Positions 55,713 through 63,213 of a stretch of 64,000 bases of DNA are shown here, piece after piece. Source of the DNA: Patescibacteria group bacterium (GTDB taxonomy: Bacteria > Patescibacteria > Paceibacteria > UBA9973 > UBA2103). Numbering within the stretch: position 1 is the first letter of the stretch; every line of letters starts with the position of its first letter. The translations under genes were made by a program, and so were the position numbers. The notes beneath the pieces are model-generated. The model had not been told where the DNA came from and did not search any database. It was given only the letters and a program-made list of their open reading frames with translations. Where the stretch lies: NCBI GenBank assembly GCA_004322365.1, contig SCTS01000005.1:1-64000 (forward strand), written 5' to 3'.

Positions 55713-56987
55713 TTACGACCTTGTAATTTTTAACCCAACGCCTGCAAGGCGTTTTTCAATAGCTTCGTATCCCCTGTCCATCAAGTGAGCGTTACCGACA
55801 TGCGAGGTGCCATCTGCAATCGCAGCTGCGAGGATATAAGCAAGGCCAGCGCGAATGTCAGGCCCATCAATATCGCGTGCTTTGAGTGGAGTTTTCCCTT
55901 TCACTGTGGCGCGATGTGGATTCACCACGGCAATTTTTGCACCCATACTCACAAGCTCAGTTGTGTAGTTTAAGCGACCATTAAAAATAGTTTCTACTAC
56001 GGTGCTCTCTCCTTCAGCCTGAGTAAGAGCCACCATCATGGGAGCTTGAGCATCTGTTGGGAAACCAGGGTATTCGTGCGTGCGTAACTTTACCGAATTG
56101 AGGGTTTGAGGCGCTCGGATAGTAATTGAATCTTTTCCTACAGTAAGCATGGCACCCATCATGTGAAGAATTTCAAGTACTGCATCTAAATGTTCTGGGA
56201 TAACGCCGGTGACAGTAAGCTCTTCCCCTGCAATTGCACCGAGAGCAAGAAAAGTTGCTGCTTCAATGCGGTCAGGCACTATGGCAAATGTCGATGCTGG
56301 TTGAGTAAGAGTTGAGGGATGAATAATAATAGTTGGAGTACCCGCTCCTTCAATATTTGCACCGCATGATTTTAAAAATTCAGCGAGAGCAACAATCTCG
56401 GGTTCCATCGCACAGTTTTTTAAGGTGACAGGACCTTTTGCAAGAGGCGCAGCCATCATGAATGTCTCTGTTGCTGTTACTGAAACAATCCTGAAAAATA
56501 TTTCGCCACCAGAAATACCATTTGGTGCCGAGAGTGTGTACGAGTCTCCGCTCTCCAAATAACTAGCACCAAGCTTCTGAAAACCAGAAATAAAAATATC
56601 GATAGGTCGTTCCCCAATCACATCACCTCCCGGGTGAGGAAATGTGACGCTTCCTAGACGTGCAAGGAGTGGGCCAATGAGCACAATTGAGGCACGCATT
56701 GATTTTGCGAGTACGGGATCCAAAACACTTCCCGACAAACCCTTTGCGCTTACTGTAAGTTCACTACCTTTGTGAGTAACAAACGCACCCAAGCCCTCAA
56801 GTATCCGGCCGAGTGAAGTAACATCTGCAATATGGGGGACATTAGTGAACTTGGACTCCCCCTCAATGAGAGTAGCTGCCGCCATTACCTTTAGAACATT
56901 ATTCTTTGCGCCATACACAGGAATAGAGCCCTTAAGGGTTTTCTTTCCCGCTAGACCTTCAATAGTAAACACATTTTTTGATGTCAT
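55713..56987 (-). CDS. murA: UDP-N-acetylglucosamine 1-carboxyvinyltransferase
   Basis: A 424-residue enzyme catalysing the first committed step of peptidoglycan synthesis. Conserved are the GSIPVYGAKNNVLKVMAAAT start (Lys and Asn for substrate), RASIVLIGPLLAR and TDAQAPMMVALTQAEG. The loop Cys (Cys115 in E. coli, in GGC-IGARP) is Asp122 here (HPGGDVIGERPID), a change that blocks fosfomycin attachment in Mycobacterium and Chlamydia MurA. Convergent with the 54783 operon. Confidence 0.96.
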   Translation of the reverse strand: MTSKNVFTIEGLAGKKTLKGSIPVYGAKNNVLKVMAAATLIEGESKFTNVPHIADVTSLGRILEGLGAFVTHKGSELTVSAKGLSGSVLDPVLAKSMRASIVLIGPLLARLGSVTFPHPGGDVIGERPIDIFISGFQKLGASYLESGDSYTLSAPNGISGGEIFFRIVSVTATETFMMAAPLAKGPVTLKNCAMEPEIVALAEFLKSCGANIEGAGTPTIIIHPSTLTQPASTFAIVPDRIEAATFLALGAIAGEELTVTGVIPEHLDAVLEILHMMGAMLTVGKDSITIRAPQTLNSVKLRTHEYPGFPTDAQAPMMVALTQAEGESTVVETIFNGRLNYTTELVSMGAKIAVVNPHRATVKGKTPLKARDIDGPDIRAGLAYILAAAIADGTSHVGNAHLMDRGYEAIEKRLAGVGLKITRS

Positions 56988-57005
56988 TGGCTCTATTGTA
57001 CATTA

Positions 57006-57120
57006 CGTCAGCTTTCAGGTGCTAGGCGACGCTTCGTCGGATCCGAAGGGATCATGCTAGGTTTTAGGTTATAGCTTTTCTGACCAAAAGCTGGAAGCTG
57101 ACAGCTGAAACCTGTAAGCT
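57006..57120. repeat. Interspersed hairpin block with BamHI-core unit
   Basis: Left arm GTCAGCTTTCAGGTGCTAGG with the GGATCCGAAGGGATC unit (57021-57053) and GCTAGGTTTTAGGTTATAGC; right arm AAAGCTGGAAGCTGACAGCT followed by GAAACCTGTAAGCT. It fills the divergent gap between murA and priA. Confidence 0.8.
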
Positions 57121-57126
57121 AATACT

Positions 57127-59058
57127 ATGTTCATCGTCCGTGTCATGCCCATAGCACGAGGGGTTTTTCGGGATCACCTAACATTCTTCTCTCGCGACGC
57201 TATACCTGCAGGCATGATAGTAACTGTTTCTGTTCGTAATCGATCACTCCCTGCGCTTGTTATTGAGAGCACAGATGCGCGTGAAGAAAAACTCGATCTC
57301 CGTAGTGCTGATTTTTCATTAAAGAAAATCTCACCAAAAACAAAACCAAAACGCATTGTCACGAGTGCATTTGTTGCGGCGGTGAAAGATGCGGCGCTCT
57401 GGCATGGAGTACATGAGAGCGTTATGTTTGCAACGCTTACCTCGCAGGTAATTTTGACCGCTTCCAATAAACTCGAAGCCGTTACAGAACCAACAGCACA
57501 CCTCAGTCTCGAAACTGAGCCTACGGTGCGTGCAGATCTTTTGGTATTACAGGCAGAAAAAGAAGAGCGAGTTCGTACCTATAGAAATCTTGCTCGGGAA
57601 TCATTCGCGCGCGGTGAATCGGTCATGATTATAGTCCCCACGGTTACTGAGGCAGAACAGATGGAAGAAAATTTGAAGCGTGGAATTGAAGACCATGTAC
57701 TTTTACTTACCAGTGAAGTGAGTAAGAAAAAAATAATTGAAGCATGGAACCGGTGTAGCACCGATTTGAAACCACTACTTATTATTGGCACAGCCTTCGC
57801 ACTTTCTGCACCACGCACCAACATAGGCACAATAGTTGTTGAGCGTGAAAGTGCGCGTGGATACCGAGGATTTTCTCGACCCCATGTAGATGTGAGGAGA
57901 TGTGCGGAATCCCTCTGCAGAAGAATGGGTGCGAGACTCATACTTGCAGATTTTCCGCTACGCATAGAAACACGCTATCGAGTAGATGCACATGAAATGG
58001 ACGAACTAGCGAGGTCTCAAGTAAGACCAAGCGGAACTGCCGAGATATCAATTGTCGACACGAGAAAAAAAGAAATACCATTAGAGCAAACATCGAAAAA
58101 AGTTAGACGGGTCTTTACTGCCCTCACTGAGGAAACAAAGGAAAAGATACATCGCGAAATACTTCGTGGTGGTTGTGCAATTGTTTTTGCAGCCAGACGC
58201 GGTATTGCCCCTCTGACCGTATGCAATGATTGTGGCACTCCAGTAACTGACCCTCACACTGGAGTACCAATGGTTCTCCATAAAACTGCCGATGGTAATC
58301 AGTTCATGTCGCACCGAAGTGGTGCGACTTTACCACCAGAAACACCTTGTAAAACATGCAAAGGGTGGAATTTGGTGACCTTAGGTATTGGAGTTGAGCG
58401 AGTCGCCGATGAGTTGGCAAAAGCATTCCCTGATTCCCCACTTATCACATTTACAAAAGATAGCGCACCAACACATCGCACAGCAAAAAAACTCTCAGAA
58501 GAATTTTTCTCTACCGAAGGGGCCATACTCGTTGGTACTGAGCGAATGCTTCCCTATCTAAAAAAACCAGTAGAAATTGTGGCAGTTGCTTCACTCGACA
58601 GCATGCTCTCTATCACCGCATGGCGCGCACACGAACACACTCTTTCCATACTATTTTATCTTCAAGAACATGCCGAGCTAGAGTTTATTGTAGAAACACG
58701 AAAACCAGACAGTGAGGTAATGAAAACTTTTGCCTCGGGAAACCCTGCTGATTTTTATCGCTCAGATATTGCGGAACGGGAACAATACGGCTACCCGCCA
58801 TTCACTACCTTTATAGGGCTCCTATGGAAAGGAACAAAAGTGAGCGTAGAAAAAACTAGTCTTACTATAACAGAAATATTTTCTGACACTGATTTAGTTG
58901 GACCCCTTCCTCCTATAGCAGTTGGAAAGAGTGAGTGGAGTGCCCGCGCAGTCATCCGAGTTCTCCGAAAGGAATGGCCAGATGCTCTCCTCATCGAGCG
59001 TATCCGCGCATTACCTCCTGATATAGAGGTAACGGTAGATCCGGATGAGATAGTCTGA
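57127..59058 (+). CDS. priA: PriA-like primosomal protein lacking helicase motifs
   Basis: A 643-residue protein with the architecture of PriA: an N-terminal 3'BD domain (MFIVRVMPIARGVFRDHLTF), a RecA-like core, a zinc region and the C-terminal domain (EREQYGYPPFTTFIGLLWKG). The Walker A motif (GxTGSGKT) expected near residue 150-160 is replaced by SFARGESVMIIVPTVTEAEQ, and the DEEH box by VVERESARGYRG. Only four of eight zinc Cys remain (CNDC, CKTC). So it may load replisomes without unwinding DNA. First of a priA-def-fmt run. Confidence 0.88.
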   Translation: MFIVRVMPIARGVFRDHLTFFSRDAIPAGMIVTVSVRNRSLPALVIESTDAREEKLDLRSADFSLKKISPKTKPKRIVTSAFVAAVKDAALWHGVHESVMFATLTSQVILTASNKLEAVTEPTAHLSLETEPTVRADLLVLQAEKEERVRTYRNLARESFARGESVMIIVPTVTEAEQMEENLKRGIEDHVLLLTSEVSKKKIIEAWNRCSTDLKPLLIIGTAFALSAPRTNIGTIVVERESARGYRGFSRPHVDVRRCAESLCRRMGARLILADFPLRIETRYRVDAHEMDELARSQVRPSGTAEISIVDTRKKEIPLEQTSKKVRRVFTALTEETKEKIHREILRGGCAIVFAARRGIAPLTVCNDCGTPVTDPHTGVPMVLHKTADGNQFMSHRSGATLPPETPCKTCKGWNLVTLGIGVERVADELAKAFPDSPLITFTKDSAPTHRTAKKLSEEFFSTEGAILVGTERMLPYLKKPVEIVAVASLDSMLSITAWRAHEHTLSILFYLQEHAELEFIVETRKPDSEVMKTFASGNPADFYRSDIAEREQYGYPPFTTFIGLLWKGTKVSVEKTSLTITEIFSDTDLVGPLPPIAVGKSEWSARAVIRVLRKEWPDALLIERIRALPPDIEVTVDPDEIV

Positions 59059-59064
59059 GACACC

Positions 59065-59160
59065 ACCAGCTTTCAGGTGTCAGGTTCCAGCTGTCAGCTT
59101 TTCACATCCTCAATTTCAGTCCGAAAGCTGGAACCTGACAGCTGGAACCTGTAAACTGGA
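59065..59160. repeat. Interspersed hairpin repeat block
   Basis: The clearest block: left arm CCAGCTTTCAGGTGTCAGGT then TCCAGCTGTCAGCTTTT; right arm AAAGCTGGAACCTGACAGCT then GGAACCTGTAAACTGG. Arms are near-perfect complements over about 35 bases with a 20-base loop. It lies between priA and def and could end the priA transcript. Confidence 0.85.
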
Positions 59161-59163
59161 GGG

Positions 59164-59709
59164 ATGATCGATCCAATAGTTACCAAAGGCGCAAAAATCC
59201 TCAAACAAAAAATGAAGGAGGTTCCGAAGAACCTTTTTGGAACTGCGGAACTCCGAGATATTTTGCACCGCATGTCGCACTCCCTTCGAAGCACTTCGCA
59301 CGGTGTTGCAATAGCTGCAAATCAAATAGGTATTCCCTACCGTATCTTCGTCGTACGAGGATTTGTTCTTGAAAGCAAAGACAGAAACGATGTCGCCCTC
59401 AAGCCAGATGATGATGCCGACTATGCGTTCATTAATCCTAAAATAGTAAAAATTTCGAGAAAAAAAGAACTCCTTGATGAAGCATGTCTTTCAGTACCGG
59501 GGTTTCATGGCACTATAAAGCGTTCTCTTCAAGCAACCGTACGTGCCTATGACGAGGAAGGAATTCGTTTTGAGCGAGGTGGGAGTGGATTACTTGCACA
59601 AATTTTTCAGCATGAGACAGATCATCTTGAAGGAATTCTCTATGTAGATAAAGCAGTGGAGGTGCTGAAAACAAAAGAAGAAAGTGAGTTAGAAAAAGAA
59701 GAAAAATAG
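59164..59709 (+). CDS. def: Peptide deformylase
   Basis: A 181-residue metalloenzyme removing the formyl group from new proteins. Motif 1 is HGVAIAANQIG (usually GxGLAAxQ, with Val-Ala in the middle here), motif 2 is DEACLSVPG (EGCLS with Gly to Ala), and motif 3 is QHETDHLEG with the two zinc His. The C-terminal tail is Lys/Glu-rich. It is adjacent to fmt, its pathway partner. Confidence 0.94.
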   Translation: MIDPIVTKGAKILKQKMKEVPKNLFGTAELRDILHRMSHSLRSTSHGVAIAANQIGIPYRIFVVRGFVLESKDRNDVALKPDDDADYAFINPKIVKISRKKELLDEACLSVPGFHGTIKRSLQATVRAYDEEGIRFERGGSGLLAQIFQHETDHLEGILYVDKAVEVLKTKEESELEKEEK

Positions 59710-59723
59710 AAACACCGCATCAA

Positions 59724-59729
59724 TACAAT
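59724..59729 (+). promoter_or_regulatory. -10 box of fmt
   Basis: TACAAT, 7 bases before the fmt ATG at 59737, in the dyad ATACAATTAATTGTAT (59723-59738). This suggests an extra leaderless fmt transcript inside the run. Confidence 0.4.
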
Positions 59730-59736
59730 TAATTGT

Positions 59737-60600
59737 ATGGTACAAAAAAGTAAATTACGAATAGTATTTTTTGGGACTCCTTCTTTTTCAACATTTGTAC
59801 TTGACGAACTAGAGAGCGCTGGAATACTCCCCGCACTCATTGTAACGGTCCCAGATAAACCGGCCGACAGAGGACTCCTCATAAAATCCTCCCCGGTAAA
59901 AGCATGGGGTGAAGAAAGAAGCATTGATGTGCTTCAACCTGAACGTTTAGATTTTTCAGATCCTGCCGCAGACATTATCTTAAACAGTGAGTGGGATATG
60001 TTTATTGTTGCAGGATATGGAAAACTCCTTCCTTCTGCGCTTCTTGCGATTCCAAAATATGGCACCTTAAATGTGCATCCATCACTCTTACCAAAGTTTC
60101 GTGGCCCGTCCCCTATTGAAAGCCAGATACTGAGCAACTCAAAGGAAGTGGGTGTATCTATCATTCTTCTTGATGAGGAAACTGACCACGGACCAATACT
60201 TGCGCAAGCTTCCATTACCCCAGAACCATGGCCATTTAGAAGAAACATGGTTGAGGATCTTTTGTGGCACGAAGGTGGAAAACTCTTAGCTGAATCCATT
60301 CCGCTTGTTGTGGACGGCTCACTCAAAGCAGAAGCGCAAAATCACATAGAGGCAACCTTCACACCAAAATTAAAGAAAGAAGATGGGCTCATTGACCTCG
60401 CTGATGACGCCTATCAAAATTATCTCAAGTTCTGTGCGTACGAAGGCTGGCCAGGAACATACTTCTTTACAAAAAGAGGAGATAAAGAAATACGCATCAA
60501 AATTATGGACGCAACATATGAAGACGGAACCTTCACTCCTACTCGCATCATTCCTGAAGGAAAAAAAGAAATGGACTACGCAGACTTCCTACGCTCGTAA
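59737..60600 (+). CDS. fmt: Methionyl-tRNA formyltransferase
   Basis: A 287-residue enzyme that formylates initiator Met-tRNA. It has LRIVFFGTPSFSTFVLDEL, the catalytic region GTLNVHPSLLPKFRGPSPIE (Asn, His, and the SLLP-RG motif), and LLDEETDHGPILAQ with the catalytic Asp. The C-terminal tRNA-binding domain is shortened. The first Met is followed by VQKSKLRIVFF, a normal start. Confidence 0.94.
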   Translation: MVQKSKLRIVFFGTPSFSTFVLDELESAGILPALIVTVPDKPADRGLLIKSSPVKAWGEERSIDVLQPERLDFSDPAADIILNSEWDMFIVAGYGKLLPSALLAIPKYGTLNVHPSLLPKFRGPSPIESQILSNSKEVGVSIILLDEETDHGPILAQASITPEPWPFRRNMVEDLLWHEGGKLLAESIPLVVDGSLKAEAQNHIEATFTPKLKKEDGLIDLADDAYQNYLKFCAYEGWPGTYFFTKRGDKEIRIKIMDATYEDGTFTPTRIIPEGKKEMDYADFLRS

Positions 60601-60631
60601 TTTCAGCTACCTTTCATTACTTGAAGCTAAG

Positions 60632-60685
60632 AAACCCCCGTATAGTATAATTTAACGGTCGTTAAATTATACTATACAGGGGTTT
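60632..60685. repeat. 54-bp palindrome, copy 4
   Basis: Left and right arms of 26 bp around GT with one mismatch: AAACCCCCGTATAGTATAAT then TTAACG, mirrored by CGTTAAATTATACTATACAG then GGGTTT. It lies after fmt and provides the last codons and the stop TAG (60672-60674) of the convergent small gene. With its T-run on both strands it can work as a bidirectional terminator. Confidence 0.95.
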
Positions 60686-60872
60686 TTAACACGCTAGGTT
60701 TTTGATGAGTGATCTTTTTACCTTTTCCTCCCTCTGGGTGATATTCACCCTGCTTGCGTACAAAACTAATAAAAAGCGCGGCTATTCTGTCTACAACTTC
60801 TGGTTCAAGGTTTGGATCAAATGGATTGAGAGTGCTTGGATCAGGTACTTCTTCTTTCTTTCCCTCTCCCAT
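60672..60872 (-). CDS. Small hypothetical protein ending in palindrome copy 4
   Basis: A 66-residue protein starting MGEGKKEEVPDPSTLNPFDP, with one helical segment (PEVVDRIAALFISFVRKQGE) and a basic tail (GKGKKITHQKPSVLKTPV). Its final codons and TAG lie inside the palindrome, so the repeat may have replaced the original 3' end. It follows another small gene by 21 bases. Unknown function. Confidence 0.55.
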   Translation of the reverse strand: MGEGKKEEVPDPSTLNPFDPNLEPEVVDRIAALFISFVRKQGEYHPEGGKGKKITHQKPSVLKTPV

Positions 60873-60893
60873 ATTTTTTGTATAAAAATAGAA

Positions 60894-61064
60894 CTAATTA
60901 TCTGTAATCAAAATTTGAAAATCTTCTGGACCAGCCTCGTATATTCGCGCCTTTTGACCTGGCTGAAGTCTGGACTGCACGGCAGTAAACTCTCTGAGGG
61001 CTTGCTCGCGAGTTGGAAGACTGATGTAAAACCACTCATCAGATTTTAGACTTTCTGTAGACAT
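60894..61064 (-). CDS. 56-residue hypothetical protein
   Basis: MSTESLKSDEWFYISLPTRE at the start, then QALREFTAVQSRLQPGQKARIY and a C-terminal strand (FQILITDN). The alternation of strand, helix and strand suggests a small folded alpha/beta domain. It is read on the minus strand upstream of the 60672 gene, in the same unit. No family is recognised. Confidence 0.6.
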   Translation of the reverse strand: MSTESLKSDEWFYISLPTREQALREFTAVQSRLQPGQKARIYEAGPEDFQILITDN

Positions 61065-61141
61065 ATTTTCTATATATTAGCCTTTACATAAAAATTATAC
61101 CTTCACCGAGGTAAGTGTCAATAGAGCTAAAAACACATACC

Positions 61142-62470
61142 TTAATCGAGATACTCTCTCGTGAGATTTCGAATGCCAGTTTCTATCACCAACACATCAT
61201 CTTCTATGCGCACTCCACCGTAAGGCGCAAGGCGATCAATAAGCTCCCAGTTAAAATGTTTTGCGGTATCGCCATCTCTGTGTGAACGAAGCAACATTTC
61301 AATAAAATAGACACCTGGCTCTATGGTAAACACGTGCCCAACTTCCATCATCGTATTCGTTCGTAGATTTTCCGTCTCGACAGTCTGCTGTGAATATTTT
61401 TTTACTCCCCCGACATCATGCACTTGGAGTCCGAGCATATGCCCAACGCCGTGCGGGAAAAATGCCTTAGTTAGTCCAAGGCTCACCGCTTCCTCACCGC
61501 TTACATTCAAAATACGGAGCGAAGAAAGTAAGTCTCCAATCTTTTTATGCGCTTCCTTTTGTAAATCCACAAAAGAAAGTCCTGGTTTCGCAAGAACACA
61601 AAGCTCCCGCTGAAGCGTTTCAACGCCGGCAAGAAGTTTAGCAAAAAGAGGGTCGGCATCAGGTGCTACAAATGTACGGGTTACATCTGATGCATACCCG
61701 AGGTAATTTGCGCCTGCATCGAGGAGTAATGATTTACCACCCCTTATCTCTGTACGCTTTCCTTGATAGTGAAGAGTCGAACCTTTCTCATTAAGGGCCA
61801 CAATGGTTTCATAGGGTAACTCTTTTTCAGTACAACCAACGCCATACATATACACCTGATGAATTGCGAGCTCCGAAGCACCGGTCAGGAACATTTGCTT
61901 CGCTACCGCGTGACCTTTGGCAGCAATCTCGTTGGCTTTTGAGATACATGCAATTTCATATTCAGTCTTAAAGCTCCTATTCTTGTCCAAAGAAGCAATG
62001 AGTTCAGACGGGTTTATGCAATCCTCTACAATCCCTCGTTTTTTCGTCCACTCTGGGTTGTCGCCAATATATGCAATGCGCTGAATATTGGACCTCATAG
62101 GTTCCATATTCAAAAGCTCTTGCCAAGCTGAATCGGCATTGGACACTTCGCGGAAGTCGAATTCTGAAAGCCAGAAATTGTTTTTAAGTGAAGTTTGTTC
62201 ATGCCAAAAATCATCGGGCTTTACACGAATCAGTAGCGGTTTAATATTCGGGTGTATTAAAAGAAAATTACCTGGTTCGTTCAAAGGTGTCCAGTGTGCA
62301 AAGTGTGCATACGCACGAAACGGTGCGTCTTGGTCATCGGTATAGTATCGAAGTGGAGTGCCGGAATAAATAATAAGAGCATCAAATCCTGAAATAGAAA
62401 TAATATCTAAAACCTTTTGTTTTTGTTCAGTAATGTGCGCAGAATAAAGAGAAAGAATCTCGTCTTTCAT
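61142..62470 (-). CDS. pepQ: Xaa-Pro dipeptidase (prolidase, M24)
   Basis: A 442-residue metallopeptidase, matching the length and order of E. coli PepQ (443). Metal ligands are in LLLDAGANYLGYASDVTR (two Asp), FPHGVGHMLGLQVHDV (His), TIEPGVYFIE (Glu) and GGVRIEDDV (Glu). It splits dipeptides with C-terminal Pro, useful to a cell that lives on imported peptides. Its ATG overlaps the stop of the hibernation-factor gene upstream (ATGA). Confidence 0.92.
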   Translation of the reverse strand: MKDEILSLYSAHITEQKQKVLDIISISGFDALIIYSGTPLRYYTDDQDAPFRAYAHFAHWTPLNEPGNFLLIHPNIKPLLIRVKPDDFWHEQTSLKNNFWLSEFDFREVSNADSAWQELLNMEPMRSNIQRIAYIGDNPEWTKKRGIVEDCINPSELIASLDKNRSFKTEYEIACISKANEIAAKGHAVAKQMFLTGASELAIHQVYMYGVGCTEKELPYETIVALNEKGSTLHYQGKRTEIRGGKSLLLDAGANYLGYASDVTRTFVAPDADPLFAKLLAGVETLQRELCVLAKPGLSFVDLQKEAHKKIGDLLSSLRILNVSGEEAVSLGLTKAFFPHGVGHMLGLQVHDVGGVKKYSQQTVETENLRTNTMMEVGHVFTIEPGVYFIEMLLRSHRDGDTAKHFNWELIDRLAPYGGVRIEDDVLVIETGIRNLTREYLD

Positions 62471-62838
62471 GAGCCACTAAACCCTCGGAAAAAATCTTTT
62501 ATTTTTGTAGCACCACGGCGCATGAGCGTGCGCTTGCGCTCAAAAGTCTTTCGGATTTCCCTTCGTGCCTCTTCAGCCACTACCTCAACTGCGTGATGGA
62601 GAGTTTCTTCTATCGCTTCCGCGCGCACAAAACCACCAGCAAACCGCACATTGATTTCAGCACGAAATACATCACCTGTTTTTTGTCCGCGCGTGGTTGT
62701 TGCAAGCTCTATATCCGCCATCGTACTCGTATCATAAGAGTCAAGAAGATGTTCAATTTTACGCACCTTTTCCGCAACAAACTCACGGAGCTCTTCCGTT
62801 AAAATTACCGAACCGCTGGCTTTGAGATTTGTGTGCAT
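62467..62838 (-). CDS. hpf: Ribosome hibernation promoting factor (HPF/RaiA, short)
   Basis: A 123-residue protein with the HPF/YfiA fold: a beta-strand near ASGSVILTEELREFVAEKVR, KIEHLLDSYDTS, DVFRAEINVRFAGGFVRAEA and AVEVVAEEARREIRKTFERK. It lacks the long C-terminal dimerisation domain, so it is the short type that blocks the decoding centre in resting cells. Translationally coupled to pepQ. Confidence 0.9.
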   Translation of the reverse strand: MHTNLKASGSVILTEELREFVAEKVRKIEHLLDSYDTSTMADIELATTTRGQKTGDVFRAEINVRFAGGFVRAEAIEETLHHAVEVVAEEARREIRKTFERKRTLMRRGATKIKDFFRGFSGS

Positions 62839-62847
62839 ATTTGGAAG

Positions 62848-63093
62848 TTATCTCTTATAAACTAATATCATCTTACTACGGGACTCAGAACCTTTCGTGA
62901 TAATCACATTTTTCCTTGGTACCCCAAAATGCTCGGCAAGTAACTCACAAACCCGTACGTTTGCACGATTATTCTTAGCTGGATCTTTCACGCTAACTTC
63001 AAGTACACCCTTCTTTCCTTCATTCACAGCATTCTTCTTTGTGTCAGACGTCACACGCACACGAACTATTAGAGGTTCAGTGGGAGTAGTCAT
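62848..63093 (-). CDS. DUF167 (YggU-like) protein
   Basis: An 81-residue protein of the DUF167 family: LIVRVRVTSDTKKNAVNEGK, then VLEVSVKDPAKNNRANVRVC and LLAEHFGVPRKNVIITKGSE with SRSKMILV. The family is conserved and uncharacterised. It leads the transcript with hpf and pepQ, spaced by 9 bases. Confidence 0.9.
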   Translation of the reverse strand: MTTPTEPLIVRVRVTSDTKKNAVNEGKKGVLEVSVKDPAKNNRANVRVCELLAEHFGVPRKNVIITKGSESRSKMILVYKR

Positions 63094-63149
63094 ATAAATT
63101 AATAGTTATCTTCAATATAGAACATTCAGCGTATTGTAGCTCTCCACTA

Positions 63150-63193
63150 CTAAAAATAGAATAGGTTGCATATGCAACCTATTCTATTTTTAG
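63150..63193. terminator. Perfect 44-bp palindrome, bidirectional terminator
   Basis: CTAAAAATAGAATAGGTTGC then AT, mirrored exactly. The A/T runs on both sides fit intrinsic termination of the DUF5666-like gene (stop at 63214). It is not related in sequence to the 42-bp family. Confidence 0.8.
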
Positions 63194-63213
63194 ACGGAGA
63201 ACTTTCTAGGATG

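Noticed and set aside
10374..59160. CRISPR array from the many short repeats
   Set aside because: Repeats are degenerate, arranged as facing arms rather than direct repeats with equal spacers, scattered singly over 50 kb, and no cas gene is present.
63150..63193. Member of the 42-bp palindrome family
   Set aside because: It is a perfect palindrome but shares neither arm nor centre sequence; it is best read as a terminator.
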